Positions 1 through 7,981 of a stretch of 24,478 nt of DNA are shown piece after piece. A program made the translations under genes and the position numbers. Each line of letters opens with the position of its first letter. The first letter of the stretch is position 1. The DNA comes from Methanosarcinales archaeon (GTDB taxonomy: Archaea > Halobacteriota > Syntropharchaeia > Alkanophagales > Methanospirareceae), in assembly GCA_025464585.1 (NCBI GenBank), contig JAODGL010000170.1, positions 1 to 24,478 on the forward strand, in the 5' to 3' direction. Below the pieces are notes generated by a model, which saw only the letters and a list, made by a program, of their open reading frames with translations, did no database searches and was not told where the DNA came from.

Positions 1-20
1 GCAGTGAGAGTGCACAAACA

Positions 21-107
21 TGCGGCATTGCTTATGACCGCGAGAATTTGAATAAAGCGCATATCTAACCAAGGACGAAGTCAGCCAAAGTGCGGCATTG
101 GACCGCG
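21..107. repeat. Imperfect direct repeat in the left intergenic region
   Basis: The 10-mer TGCGGCATTG occurs at 21-30 and again at 91-100, and each copy is followed by GACCGCG (37-43 and 101-107). The spacing between the copies is exactly 70 bp. Bases 1-263 hold no gene that I can support. Apart from this repeat I see only a TATA-like box at 164-172 and the heptamer array at 222-249. Two copies are too few for a CRISPR call. Confidence 0.4.
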
Positions 108-163
108 GATAGGTGTATGTCCTGAAGCGAAGGGAGTATGAGTGAAAAATGGAAAACAAAAAA

Positions 164-172
164 CTTTAAATA
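164..172 (+). promoter_or_regulatory. TATA-like box, possible orphan promoter
   Basis: CTTTAAATA lies in an A-rich stretch and resembles an archaeal TATA box. Initiation about 25 nt downstream would give a transcript entering the acyl-CoA synthetase remnant that begins near 264. There is no intact gene directly behind it, so it may be a leftover promoter or chance. Confidence 0.3.
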
Positions 173-221
173 GGACACAGGAATAAGAGAAGAGTGAGGA
201 CGAACTTAACATAGGTGTTTA

Positions 222-249
222 GGATTTCGGATTTGGGATTTAGGATTTT
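222..249 (+). repeat. Four tandem heptamers GGATTTN
   Basis: GGATTTC, GGATTTG, GGATTTA and GGATTTT follow one another without a gap. The array ends 14 nt before the first TTG of the acyl-CoA synthetase remnant, and the reading frame of that remnant runs open through it from about 210. It therefore sits at the point where the N-terminal domain of the remnant is missing. Confidence 0.75.
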
Positions 250-263
250 CTTCCCGCAAGATA

Positions 264-1606
264 TTGAACAATTACGCCATCATCACTAATGCCGGCGGAC
301 CTGGCGTTATGGCTACGGATTCCGTTATTGATAACGAAGGAGAAATGGCAGAACTTTCGGAAGATTTGAAACTCGCCCTAGAGAAATTCCTTCCCCCATA
401 CTGGAGCAGGGGAAACCCGATAGATATACTTGGAGATGCGGACGCCGAAAGGTACGTTAAGACTATAAAGGCATGCATATCTAACCCGAACATTGATGGC
501 ATTATAGTGATTTTTACTCCACAGGGTGCTGCTCAATCAACAGATTTAGCTGAAAAAGTGATAAAAATAGCGGAAAGAAAACTTAGACCAATCTTAACGG
601 TGTGGATGGGTGAAAAAGAAGTCGAGGAAGCGAGGAGACTTTTCTACACCAACGATGTGCCTACATTTTCAACTCCAGAAAAAGCCGTTAGAACTTATAT
701 GTGCATGTATAAACATAAGCGAAACCTTGAACTTCTATACGAAACACCAGAAGAACTTCCCGTAGACCTTTCTCCTCCCAGGAGCCACTTAAAGCTTATG
801 ATACGAAAAGTAGTTGGAGAAGGAAGAACCGTTTTAACACAAGAAGAGGTAGATAAATTCTTAGATGCTTACAGAATCCCCAGAGCAGAAGGTCACCTTG
901 CCAGGAACGTGAATGAAGCGGTTATGGCTGCTTCTCGAGTGGGATATCCCGTCGTGCTCAAGGTAGTGTCCCCAGATATAATTCATAAAATAGATATTGG
1001 AGGCGTAATCACAGGTGTTAGTTCCGGGGATATACTAAAAAAAGAATACCAAAATCTCATAGAATCCATTCGGAAAGCAGCGCCTCACGCCAAAATACAT
1101 GGCGTTTACGTCCAAAAAATGAAAAAAATTGATTACGAGTTAATTCTTGGAGCAAGAAAAGATAGAGTTTTTTGGGCTGTAATATTGTTCGGCCAAGGAG
1201 GAACAAGCGTAGAGTTCTTCCGAGATTTTTTGGTATAATTAAGGAGTTGTCTCGTGAGGATTTGGTTCGTTTTTGCAACATAGATTACGATAGGGAAATG
1301 GCGATCATTGCAGAGGTTCACGAAGGTGTGAAAAAGAAAGAGATTGGGGTAGGCAGATTAATTTTGGAACCCGGCAGAAAGCGTGGAGAATTCGCAGTAG
1401 TAGTAGCGGATGAATATCAAAGGAAGGGCTTAGGAACCAAACTAATAGATATGCTTATTGAGATAGCCAATGAAAAAGGACTTGAGAGTATTTATGGCAT
1501 AATTCTACCCGAAAATGAAGTGATGATTCGATTATGCGAAAAAATGGGCTTCTCTATCAAACGCTCCCGTGAAGAAGTTATAGCAACTTTAAACCTAACC
1601 TGTTAA
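264..1606 (+). pseudogene. Remnant of ADP-forming acyl-CoA synthetase fused to GNAT acetyltransferase
   Basis: The first frame (264-1238, TTG start, no clear ribosome site) begins at a TNAGGPGV motif, the start of the succinyl-CoA-ligase-like domain. It continues into an ATP-grasp domain with YPVVLKVVSPDIIHK and FGQGGTSVE, then stops. A second frame picks up at about 1220 with RFFGIIKELSREDLVRF and YDREMAIIAEV, then EYQRKGLGTKLID (acetyl-CoA binding). That is the C-terminal GNAT domain of bifunctional acetate-CoA ligase/GNAT proteins (PatZ-like). Missing are the N-terminal CoA-binding domain (normally near 290 residues), the end of the ATP-grasp domain, the linker and the first strand of GNAT. 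The internal junction also shifts the frame. Intact relatives are acyl-CoA synthetases or lysine acetyltransferases. This copy cannot make the full enzyme, although a separate GNAT fragment starting near 1172 is conceivable. Confidence 0.85.
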
Positions 1607-1613
1607 GATATGC

Positions 1614-1634
1614 GGATAAAGTGCCATCTTATCC
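1614..1634. terminator. Possible hairpin between the GNAT remnant and marC
   Basis: GGATAA (1614-1619) and TTATCC (1629-1634) are perfect inverted repeats around a 9-nt loop. They lie between two converging coding regions and overlap the marC stop codon. The stem is only 6 bp and has no long T tract, so a role in termination is a weak inference. Confidence 0.25.
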
Positions 1635-2279
1635 AACACCACTCCGTTGTAGTGCCCAAAAAATCTCCCACAACCCCTTCGTAATGAATTGAACAGCTAT
1701 TGCACCCAGGATAAGCCCCATCAGCCTTGTGATTACCATGCCTCCGGTCACGCCGAGCACGCGATGAACTTGTCCAGACATTCTGAAGAGAATACCGGTT
1801 ATGAAGAAGGTAAGGATGATGGATATTAAAACGATTACCTTGAAAGGTACCGACTCTGCGGTTTTCATCAGAACGATTGCAGTCGTTATCGCACCGGGAC
1901 CAGCCAGCATCGGGACCGCAAGTGGAAAGAAGGATATATCCTCCCTTTCGCCCGACTCTTTCTCCTCTTCCGGCGTATGTTTCGCTCCCGGCTTTCTTCC
2001 GTACATCATATCCATTGCAATCGCCAATATCAGTATCCCTCCAATAACACGCAGTGAATCGACCGTAATCTGAAAGAAAGAGAGGATGAAGTCACCAAAT
2101 ATTGCAAAGATTAACAGAACGAGACTTCCAAATATCGCTGTCTTCTTTGCTATCCGTTTCTTTTCATCGAATCCCTTATCTTCGGTCATTGAGAGAAAGA
2201 CCATAACATTCCCAATGGGATTAACGATGACGAAGATGGCGGTGAAAGCCATCAGGAAGAACGTATATAGGGTGTACAT
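1629..2279 (-). CDS. MarC family integral membrane protein
   Basis: A 216-residue protein of the MarC/UPF0056 family. It has about six hydrophobic segments, with family signatures near the N-terminus (FVIVNPIGNVMVFLSMT) and in the middle (FPLAVPMLAGPGAITTAIVL). A charged loop (PGAKHTPEEEKESGERED) separates the two halves. MarC proteins sit in the cytoplasmic membrane and have no settled substrate; the old link to multiple antibiotic resistance is not supported. I chose the ATG at 2279 because the membrane domain begins there and the length then fits the family. An ATG at 2339 would add 20 polar residues. The gene stands alone between two decayed genes and converges with the GNAT remnant. Confidence 0.85.
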   Translation of the reverse strand: MYTLYTFFLMAFTAIFVIVNPIGNVMVFLSMTEDKGFDEKKRIAKKTAIFGSLVLLIFAIFGDFILSFFQITVDSLRVIGGILILAIAMDMMYGRKPGAKHTPEEEKESGEREDISFFPLAVPMLAGPGAITTAIVLMKTAESVPFKVIVLISIILTFFITGILFRMSGQVHRVLGVTGGMVITRLMGLILGAIAVQFITKGLWEIFWALQRSGVG

Positions 2280-2382
2280 ACTTTGATCTTCTTCTTTTCT
2301 ATCGCTTTTATTTTTGGCATTCTTAAATGTATGTTGCATCCGCTCTTACATTCTTCTTAGCTCTTCAAGCAGGTCAAACCAT

Positions 2383-2393
2383 TAATATAAATA
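2383..2393 (+). promoter_or_regulatory. TATA-like box ahead of the enolase remnant
   Basis: TAATATAAATA lies 37-47 nt upstream of the enolase ATG at 2430, in the intergenic space divergent from marC. It looks like a retained promoter of the former enolase gene. Confidence 0.4.
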
Positions 2394-2429
2394 AAGACCG
2401 AAATAATAAATAATAGGAAGCTGGAAATA

Positions 2430-2685
2430 ATGGACACCACAATTAAATCAATCCGGGCAAGGGAGATCTTAGATTCAAGAGGTAATCCAACCGTAGAGGC
2501 ATTGGATATCCCTCTGTATAACTATCTCGGTGGCTCCACTGCGGTCCTTTTGCCCGTGCCATTGCCGTGGAGAGAGGGTGGAGAAATACAATCAACTCCT
2601 GCGAATCGAGGAAAGCCTGAGCGAAACAGCGATTTTCGCGGGGAGAAGAGGTCTTGTGAGAGGTGTTTCCTATATGAGAAGATGA
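2430..2685 (+). pseudogene. Collapsed enolase gene (three islands of a normal enolase)
   Basis: The ATG at 2430 opens with SIRAREILDSRGNPTVEA, the N-terminus of enolase. After residue 23 the sequence jumps to DIPLYNYLGG and LLPVP, which belong near residues 115-140 of a normal 420-430-residue enolase. It then jumps, in a different frame from 2560, to GERVEKYNQLLRIEESLSETAIFAG, the C-terminal substrate and dimer region, ending at a stop at 2683. Over 80 percent of the gene is gone, including the Mg-binding and catalytic residues. The original frame runs on to 2729 as unrelated sequence. Enolase is needed for glycolysis and gluconeogenesis, so an intact copy presumably lies elsewhere in the genome (inference). 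Confidence 0.9.
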
Positions 2686-2854
2686 GGGAGAAGGAATGGA
2701 AGAGATTCTATACGATACAGGCAGTTTGAACGGGTGAAAGGTTATATTTAATAAGAAAGAAAGTTTTGCATACAGTGAAGTTTAGTTTCAACTTTTGATA
2801 GGATTTTATAGAAAATAAGTGGTTTTAAATGCTGATTTTGAGATATGCTATTAT

Positions 2855-3376
2855 ATGCAAAGAGAAAGAAACGATGAAATATCCTTGCTATGCTGGGGAA
2901 ACATACATACCGCACTGTTCGTAGCAGGAACATTGACATTCGGGTTCTTAGATGCGTTCACTGCGGTGCTCATGATGGAGGAGTATGGCGTAGGAGCGGA
3001 ATTCAACCCGCTGATGAGGATGCTATTCCTCACGCAGGGAATAACCGGGTTCATTGCTTTTAAGGTTCTTGCTGCTGCGTTGATACTATCTGTGCCTTTT
3101 CTGCTCTATAAAGAGGGGACCATGCAGTGGGCGAAAGCATGTTTCTTATTGTTTTTCGCCGTCGGTGGTGCATTAGCAGCGATGAATAACCACCACTTCT
3201 TGCTGACCGGGCGAATATGGATAGAACCCGGGATTGCAGTCGGGCTGTTCCTTATCATGATGGTGGTGGCGTTGCAGATTGGAGAGATAATGGACTCACA
3301 GCGAGAAAAAATGTTCAGAATCTCTGATGATAGGTGGGCGCGGATGAAGCTTGAAATGGGGTATCCCGAGGGATAA
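2855..3376 (+). CDS. Small multi-spanning membrane protein, DUF5658-like
   Basis: A protein of about 173 residues with four predicted membrane segments. The first covers ALFVAGTLTFGFLDAFTAVLMM, and it is followed by EYGVGAEFNPLMR, a pattern I associate with DUF5658-type archaeal membrane proteins. The others are FIAFKVLAAALILSVPFLL, ACFLLFFAVGGALAAMNN and GIAVGLFLIMMVVALQIG. The tail is charged and cytoplasmic (RISDDRWARMKLEMG). The ATG at 2855 is preferred over an in-frame GTG at 2819; a weak TATA-like stretch (2804-2811) would fit the ATG. The function is unknown. It converges with dphB, and the 93 bases between them show nothing I can name. Confidence 0.7.
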   Translation: MQRERNDEISLLCWGNIHTALFVAGTLTFGFLDAFTAVLMMEEYGVGAEFNPLMRMLFLTQGITGFIAFKVLAAALILSVPFLLYKEGTMQWAKACFLLFFAVGGALAAMNNHHFLLTGRIWIEPGIAVGLFLIMMVVALQIGEIMDSQREKMFRISDDRWARMKLEMGYPEG

Positions 3377-3469
3377 AAAGGGTATTATTTACGGATGATA
3401 GAAGATACATTTCATGCAATGCATTCGGGGCGCACGTTGGGTGAAACCCTTAATTAATCAGCGAGACCT

Positions 3470-4231
3470 TCAAATACCCTCCGGAGCCCGTGCAATTTTC
3501 ACCAGCGCCTCCTTCTCCAGGAAATGAAGTTCACCCGGAATGACAATCACATGAGGAAGCGCACCAAATTCATAGCTCTTCAATGCATCCAAATAATCTG
3601 CTTTCACAACCGGCTTATCCGACCCTGCCCTTGCTATCCCCACAATTACTGATTTCTTCAGCACTTCTCCTTTCCTTTTTTCCTCTACCAATTCCAGCAG
3701 TCTTAACGCTTCGTTTATGCACATCGAAATATCGAGATAGAGCAGAGTGTGCAACCCACGCTCTTTGTTTGCTGTGATCGTATCGTAAGGCACTTCTGAT
3801 ATGACGCCTTTGTAAGGTGGTGTGACCGTTGCGGATTTACCAAACTTGTAACTCTGAAGTCCAGATAGTCCCGCAACCGCAGAGGAAATAGAGGGAGCGT
3901 GTATTATCCTCGTTTCTATCCCCATCTCTATCGCCCTGAGCCGCAGATCAACGTGCGTAGTGGCAATCATCGCATCCCCTCCACTGAGTAGAACTACTTT
4001 CTGACTCTTTGCGAGCTTCAAAAATCCTTCTTCTGCTTTTTCCTCTATATCTCTCCTTTCCAATATAGAAACTCGTCTGCCGTACAGTTCCTCCAGCTTT
4101 TCTACCGTTTTACCTCCTAAAGGAGAGGTGTAGAATTCTGCATACACGACATCTGCATCCCTTATCGCTTCTAAACCTTTCAAAGTTATGTCCTTCTCGT
4201 CGTATAATCCGAGACCTATGAAAGTGAGCAT
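3470..4231 (-). CDS. dphB: Diphthine synthase
   Basis: A 253-residue SAM-dependent methyltransferase of the tetrapyrrole-methylase fold. It makes diphthine on the conserved histidine of elongation factor 2. The family signatures are visible: an N-terminal FIGLGLYDEKDITLKGLEAI, AEFYTSPLGG, VVLLSGGDAMIATTH (SAM-binding loop), IIHAPSISSAVAGLSGLQSYKFG and TVTPPY. The length is normal for archaeal DphB. It starts 2 nt after the stop of the NifH-like gene upstream, so the two are probably co-transcribed from the promoter near 5150. Confidence 0.95.
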   Translation of the reverse strand: MLTFIGLGLYDEKDITLKGLEAIRDADVVYAEFYTSPLGGKTVEKLEELYGRRVSILERRDIEEKAEEGFLKLAKSQKVVLLSGGDAMIATTHVDLRLRAIEMGIETRIIHAPSISSAVAGLSGLQSYKFGKSATVTPPYKGVISEVPYDTITANKERGLHTLLYLDISMCINEALRLLELVEEKRKGEVLKKSVIVGIARAGSDKPVVKADYLDALKSYEFGALPHVIVIPGELHFLEKEALVKIARAPEGI

Positions 4232-4233
4232 AA

Positions 4234-5142
4234 CTAATACTTATTTATTCTACCTTTATGCCTGTACCTCTCTTTTGTCCGCTTCCGGATTAATTGACCT
4301 ATCTTCATCATTTCTTTTCCCGATAAAGGCTTAGGAGTCACAGTTAGCGTGTTTGTATATATTGCCAGAGCCAACTCCCGGAACAAGTTGGCAATATCGC
4401 CTTCGGGAACATATTCAATCACGGTATTACCTTCAATCTCCGCTTCTGCAATCTGATATGCATTAGGTATATACCCGATAACCCGTGACCCAACCTTTTC
4501 TGCGAAATCTTTTACGACTTCCCTGTCATCCAGCATACCTCTAACATTATAGATTATACCTCCCAATGGCGACCCTCCTTTGTTCGCGAACTCGCTGATA
4601 CCCTTACAAATATTGTTTGCTGCGTAAATAGCAAGATAATCCGCGGATGTTACAACATAAACTTCATCAGCCAACCCCCTCCTCAGGGGCATCGCAAAAC
4701 CTCCACATACTACATCTCCAAGCACGTCGTATATCACTACGTCTGGTTTCAGTTCCTCGAAGACTTTCAATCTCTTCAGCAAATCTATTGCCACGATGAC
4801 TCCTCTACCTGCGCATCCGAAACCCGGCTTTGGACCGCCACACTCGCCACAATAAACACCTTCATAGCCCTTGTAGATGACCTCCTCGAGCTCTATTTTC
4901 TTTCCTTCCACAAGCTCTTCCAGACCTAACCTCTCTATTCCTCTATCTCTTGATACATCAAGGATAGTTGGTATCTCGACTTCGCCGCGTAGGTTCCTCG
5001 TGCAATCTGACTTCGGGTCACAGCCAATCATCAGCGTATTAAGTCCGCGTTCGGCATAAGCGGCGGCAAGATTGGATGCTATTGTGGATTTCCCTATGCC
5101 CCCTTTACCATAAAATGCTATCTGCCGCATTCCTGATTTCAT
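4234..5142 (-). CDS. cfbC: NifH-like ATPase, probable Ni-sirohydrochlorin a,c-diamide reductive cyclase reductase subunit (CfbC)
   Basis: A 302-residue homodimeric iron-sulfur ATPase of the NifH/BchL superfamily. The P-loop GKGGIGKST is at 12-20, MIGCDPKSDCT at 38-48, GGPKPGFGCAGRG carries the cluster ligand Cys110, and DVVCGGFAMPLR carries the second ligand Cys146. In methanogens CfbC feeds electrons to CfbD to build coenzyme F430, the cofactor of methyl-coenzyme M reductase. The sequence lacks the partner genes of nitrogenase or chlorophyll reductase nearby, and its lineage suggests the group IV/CfbC branch. CfbD is not in the window, so the assignment rests on family resemblance. An alternative start is Met5. 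It is the first gene of a likely operon with dphB, 2 nt apart. Confidence 0.75.
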   Translation of the reverse strand: MKSGMRQIAFYGKGGIGKSTIASNLAAAYAERGLNTLMIGCDPKSDCTRNLRGEVEIPTILDVSRDRGIERLGLEELVEGKKIELEEVIYKGYEGVYCGECGGPKPGFGCAGRGVIVAIDLLKRLKVFEELKPDVVIYDVLGDVVCGGFAMPLRRGLADEVYVVTSADYLAIYAANNICKGISEFANKGGSPLGGIIYNVRGMLDDREVVKDFAEKVGSRVIGYIPNAYQIAEAEIEGNTVIEYVPEGDIANLFRELALAIYTNTLTVTPKPLSGKEMMKIGQLIRKRTKERYRHKGRINKY

Positions 5143-5146
5143 TTTT

Positions 5147-5163
5147 TATAGTTTAAATCTATA
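5147..5163. promoter_or_regulatory. AT-rich dyad in the cfbC/atpI divergent promoter
   Basis: TATAG (5147-5151) and CTATA (5159-5163) are inverted arms around TTTAAAT. The dyad lies 5-21 nt upstream of the cfbC ATG at 5142, in the 76-bp region shared with divergent atpI. It may be part of the core promoter or a binding site. Confidence 0.35.
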
Positions 5164-5218
5164 ATCACAAATAGCTTACTTACATGATAACCAAAGAGTA
5201 AAGTAAAGGATAAGGAAG

Positions 5219-7327
5219 ATGCTGAAGCCTGTGGAGATGAGGGAACTGAGAATCGTTACCCTGGATGACCATATAGACGGGGTAATCAAAAGAATTGATG
5301 CTTTGGGGTCCGTTCATCTTACAGATATAGAAAGCTTCTTAGAAGATTGGGAAGGGCTAATAGAACCTTCAAAGGCTGATGCGGCATTAATAAAAAGCTC
5401 AGAACTCCTGGCGCGAATAGACAACCTGATAGCGTTGTTACGACCGCAGACAGAGGGTAAAAAAAGCTTGAAGGAGATGCTGTTTAAAGCACCGGGAGAA
5501 GAGAAAGGAGAGAAGATAAAGGTAGAGGAGATAAGGTTAGAAGAGATAGAAGCGGAGTTTGGCGGATTAGAGCATGCGGTAACCACGTTAATAAGTGAGA
5601 ATGAGAGATTAAAAGAAGAGTTGTCAGGTACTAAGCAACTGCTGGAGGTATTGAAGACATTAGAAGATTTTGGCGTTGATTTAGATTTTGTAGGGGAGCA
5701 TGATTTTATCTCTGTGCATGCGGGAAAGTTGCCGGGCATGAATATAGAAGAGTTAGAAAACACTCTTGAAGCGGTAACCGGGGAAAATCACCTCGTTGTG
5801 TCGAAGGGGATAGTTGGGGGAGAAGAAGCTTTTGTGGTGATTGTAACCTTAAAGAAGGATAAAGAGGAAGTGAACAGGGCGTTGAATCGGTTGGACTTCG
5901 AACCCTGGCTGCCTCCGGAACACATTCCTGATTCTACAAAGGACGCAATAGTAGAAGCAGAAGCAGGAATAGAGAGGCTGGAGAGCGAAATAAAGGATAA
6001 GGAACGTGAAATAGGGGAAATAAGAAGTGAAAAATATAACGACCTGCTCGTGATGCAGGAATTTGCACAAATAGAGGAAAGCAAAGCAAAGGTGAAGGTT
6101 CTGTTTGGTAAGAGTGAACGAGTGCGGGTTATCGAAGGCTGGACGCCTAAAGAGAAGGTTGAGGAGGTAATAGAAGGGATAAATGAAGAGACCGGTGGTT
6201 TTTCCCTGGTAGAGGTGAGAAAGCCAAAGCGGGATGACCTGCGAGTGCCTTCTTTACTGAATAATCCACGAATAGTAAAGCCATTTGAATCCATAGTTAA
6301 GATGTATGGGCATCCGTTATACAAGGATATAGACCCAACGCTGATTACCGCTATAATGTTTCCTCTTCTTTTCGGTCTTATGTTCCCTGATATAGGGCAT
6401 GGCTTTTTTATACTTTTGCTCGGCTTGGCGTTGACCCGCTTTACTGGCTTGGGAAAAAGTATGAGGGAGATGGGCATAATTATCATACTATGCGGGCTTT
6501 GTTCAATGGTGGCAGGCGCATTGTTCGATGAAGTCTTTGGGTTCAGCCCCTATACTTTTGAGTTGATTGAAACTTCAATAGGCGGTGTAACTGCTCCCGG
6601 CTGGCTTACTCACTGGTTTGATATTACGTGGAATCCATTTGAGCCGATAAAGGATATTGAATTCTTTTTCGTGCTGACAATGTTGATAGGAGCATTGCAC
6701 ATGGGTCTTGGCTTGTTCCTCAACATGGCAAACAATTTCTCTGATAGAAACATATTGGGAGGAATAGGCGGACTTGTAAAAATCTGGTGTTTGTTCGGTG
6801 CTCTTTATTTCTTGCTCGTTTTATTCGGCATCAAGTTCATCGGGCTGAAACCGGGCATTGCAATTTTCATCATGCTCCCTATACTTTTGCTCTTTGGGCT
6901 CAAGATTGTTTCTGAGTTGATGCATGAAGAGGGCGGGGAACATAGTAACGGGGGAACGAAGGAGAAGAGGGCAATCATGGACTACCTCATCATCCTTATA
7001 GACGGTGTGATAGACGCACTGCTGGAGAACTTCTTTAGATTTCTTGCAAATATCGTTTCTTATGGCAGGATACTCGCTTTGGCTTTGTGTCATGCGGCGT
7101 TAATCGAAGTGTTCATTCTTCTGACTTTCATGAGCTTGCAGATAAATCCGGTGATAGGACCGGTGATCGCGGCGGTTGTGTTCATATTCGGGACCGCACT
7201 CGTGGTAATACTTGAGGCGATAATGGCTGGTATCCATACCATCAGGCTGCATTTCTACGAGTGGTTCACGAAATTTTATGAGGGCGGCGGTGTGGAATTC
7301 TCGCCTTTTAAGTTCCGCGGAGCTTAG
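5219..7327 (+). CDS. atpI: A-type ATP synthase subunit I (a subunit)
   Basis: A 702-residue protein of normal family length. The first 370 residues are cytoplasmic and rich in long charged helices (the stator arm, with a coiled-coil stretch near 245-285). The rest is membrane with about eight segments. The signature FGLMFPDIGHGFFILLLG begins the membrane half, and NIVSYGRILALALCHA holds Arg617, in the position of the arginine that faces the rotor carboxylate. It forms the proton or sodium half-channel next to the K ring. The other ATP synthase genes (K, E, C, F, A, B, D) do not follow it: the next gene is on the opposite strand, 11 bp away. The gene is therefore solitary here. Confidence 0.95.
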   Translation: MLKPVEMRELRIVTLDDHIDGVIKRIDALGSVHLTDIESFLEDWEGLIEPSKADAALIKSSELLARIDNLIALLRPQTEGKKSLKEMLFKAPGEEKGEKIKVEEIRLEEIEAEFGGLEHAVTTLISENERLKEELSGTKQLLEVLKTLEDFGVDLDFVGEHDFISVHAGKLPGMNIEELENTLEAVTGENHLVVSKGIVGGEEAFVVIVTLKKDKEEVNRALNRLDFEPWLPPEHIPDSTKDAIVEAEAGIERLESEIKDKEREIGEIRSEKYNDLLVMQEFAQIEESKAKVKVLFGKSERVRVIEGWTPKEKVEEVIEGINEETGGFSLVEVRKPKRDDLRVPSLLNNPRIVKPFESIVKMYGHPLYKDIDPTLITAIMFPLLFGLMFPDIGHGFFILLLGLALTRFTGLGKSMREMGIIIILCGLCSMVAGALFDEVFGFSPYTFELIETSIGGVTAPGWLTHWFDITWNPFEPIKDIEFFFVLTMLIGALHMGLGLFLNMANNFSDRNILGGIGGLVKIWCLFGALYFLLVLFGIKFIGLKPGIAIFIMLPILLLFGLKIVSELMHEEGGEHSNGGTKEKRAIMDYLIILIDGVIDALLENFFRFLANIVSYGRILALALCHAALIEVFILLTFMSLQINPVIGPVIAAVVFIFGTALVVILEAIMAGIHTIRLHFYEWFTKFYEGGGVEFSPFKFRGA

Positions 7328-7338
7328 ATTTGTCCATG

Positions 7339-7932
7339 TCAAAAATCCTTCCTTATCCCGCGGAAAAAACAGATAAGGGGAATAACAACCTTAAATAGAG
7401 GTAGGCGAAGCCGAATTTCTATATCCGCATCCATCATCTCCTCTTCAAAGGATGGTTCTATCTCGAGGTGTGTTTCAGGATGGAGAGCATTTGATATACC
7501 TCTGCCTGCATACAGAAACCCAATCAGCATGCCGGTCTGGGCAGGATCGGAGAGCCCTACCTTCACCCTGCCCCCTAATCTCTTTATGGATATGTTTTTG
7601 GTGAGCGCCCCAGCCAAATCCTTCCCAGCATCATACAGTTCGCTTGCGTTCCATATAATCTTCTTCCAATCAGTGCGCTTCTCCTCTCTCTTCTCAAAGG
7701 GTCTCTTGAGAAGGGTGACGCCTAAGACTCGTAATCGAAAATCCCTCTTCTCGTTGCTAAACTCCAGGTGACCCGAAACAGTACCCAGTAAGAACCCAAA
7801 TGACATTCGTAGCTGTGCCAAGGGTCCTTCTTTGAAGAGCCTAAGCGAGATATCAACGGGTATTAGGAGCGCAGCAGCTATTAAGACCACTATAATCGCT
7901 AAAACAATTAATAGAATTGGTATTATGTCCAT
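7339..7932 (-). CDS. DUF2953 membrane-anchored protein (YtfI-like)
   Basis: A 197-residue protein with one N-terminal membrane helix (residues 4-25), then a domain with SFGFLLGTVSGHLEFSN and, later, KRLGGRVKVGLSDPAQTGMLIG. That last pattern, with DPAQTG, is the hallmark of DUF2953. The biochemical role is unknown. The gene lies 49 nt downstream of a GerW/YtfJ family gene on the same strand. This repeats the ytfI-ytfJ arrangement of spore-forming Firmicutes and suggests a shared, non-sporulation role in archaea. It converges with atpI with an 11-bp gap. Confidence 0.8.
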   Translation of the reverse strand: MDIIPILLIVLAIIVVLIAAALLIPVDISLRLFKEGPLAQLRMSFGFLLGTVSGHLEFSNEKRDFRLRVLGVTLLKRPFEKREEKRTDWKKIIWNASELYDAGKDLAGALTKNISIKRLGGRVKVGLSDPAQTGMLIGFLYAGRGISNALHPETHLEIEPSFEEEMMDADIEIRLRLPLFKVVIPLICFFRGIRKDF

Positions 7933-7981
7933 TGTAAAAATAAACTAAGAGGAGAACTTCGCAAAAAGCTCTCCATTTAGA

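Noticed and set aside
21..107. CRISPR array
   Set aside because: Only two imperfect copies with a 10-bp core are present and the spacing does not suit repeat-spacer units.
1172..1606. An independent, intact GNAT acetyltransferase gene
   Set aside because: The first 17 codons are the ATP-grasp sequence read in a wrong frame, and the first strand and helix of the GNAT fold are missing.
3379..3451. Terminator between the membrane protein gene and dphB (AAGGGT/ACCCTT; GGGTGAAACCC)
   Set aside because: Stems of 4-6 bp without a T tract, one of them with a loop of about 60 nt, are expected by chance.
4234..5142. Nitrogenase iron protein (NifH) proper
   Set aside because: No nifD, nifK, nifI or other nitrogenase genes are near, and the neighbour is diphthine synthase; the CfbC branch is more likely.
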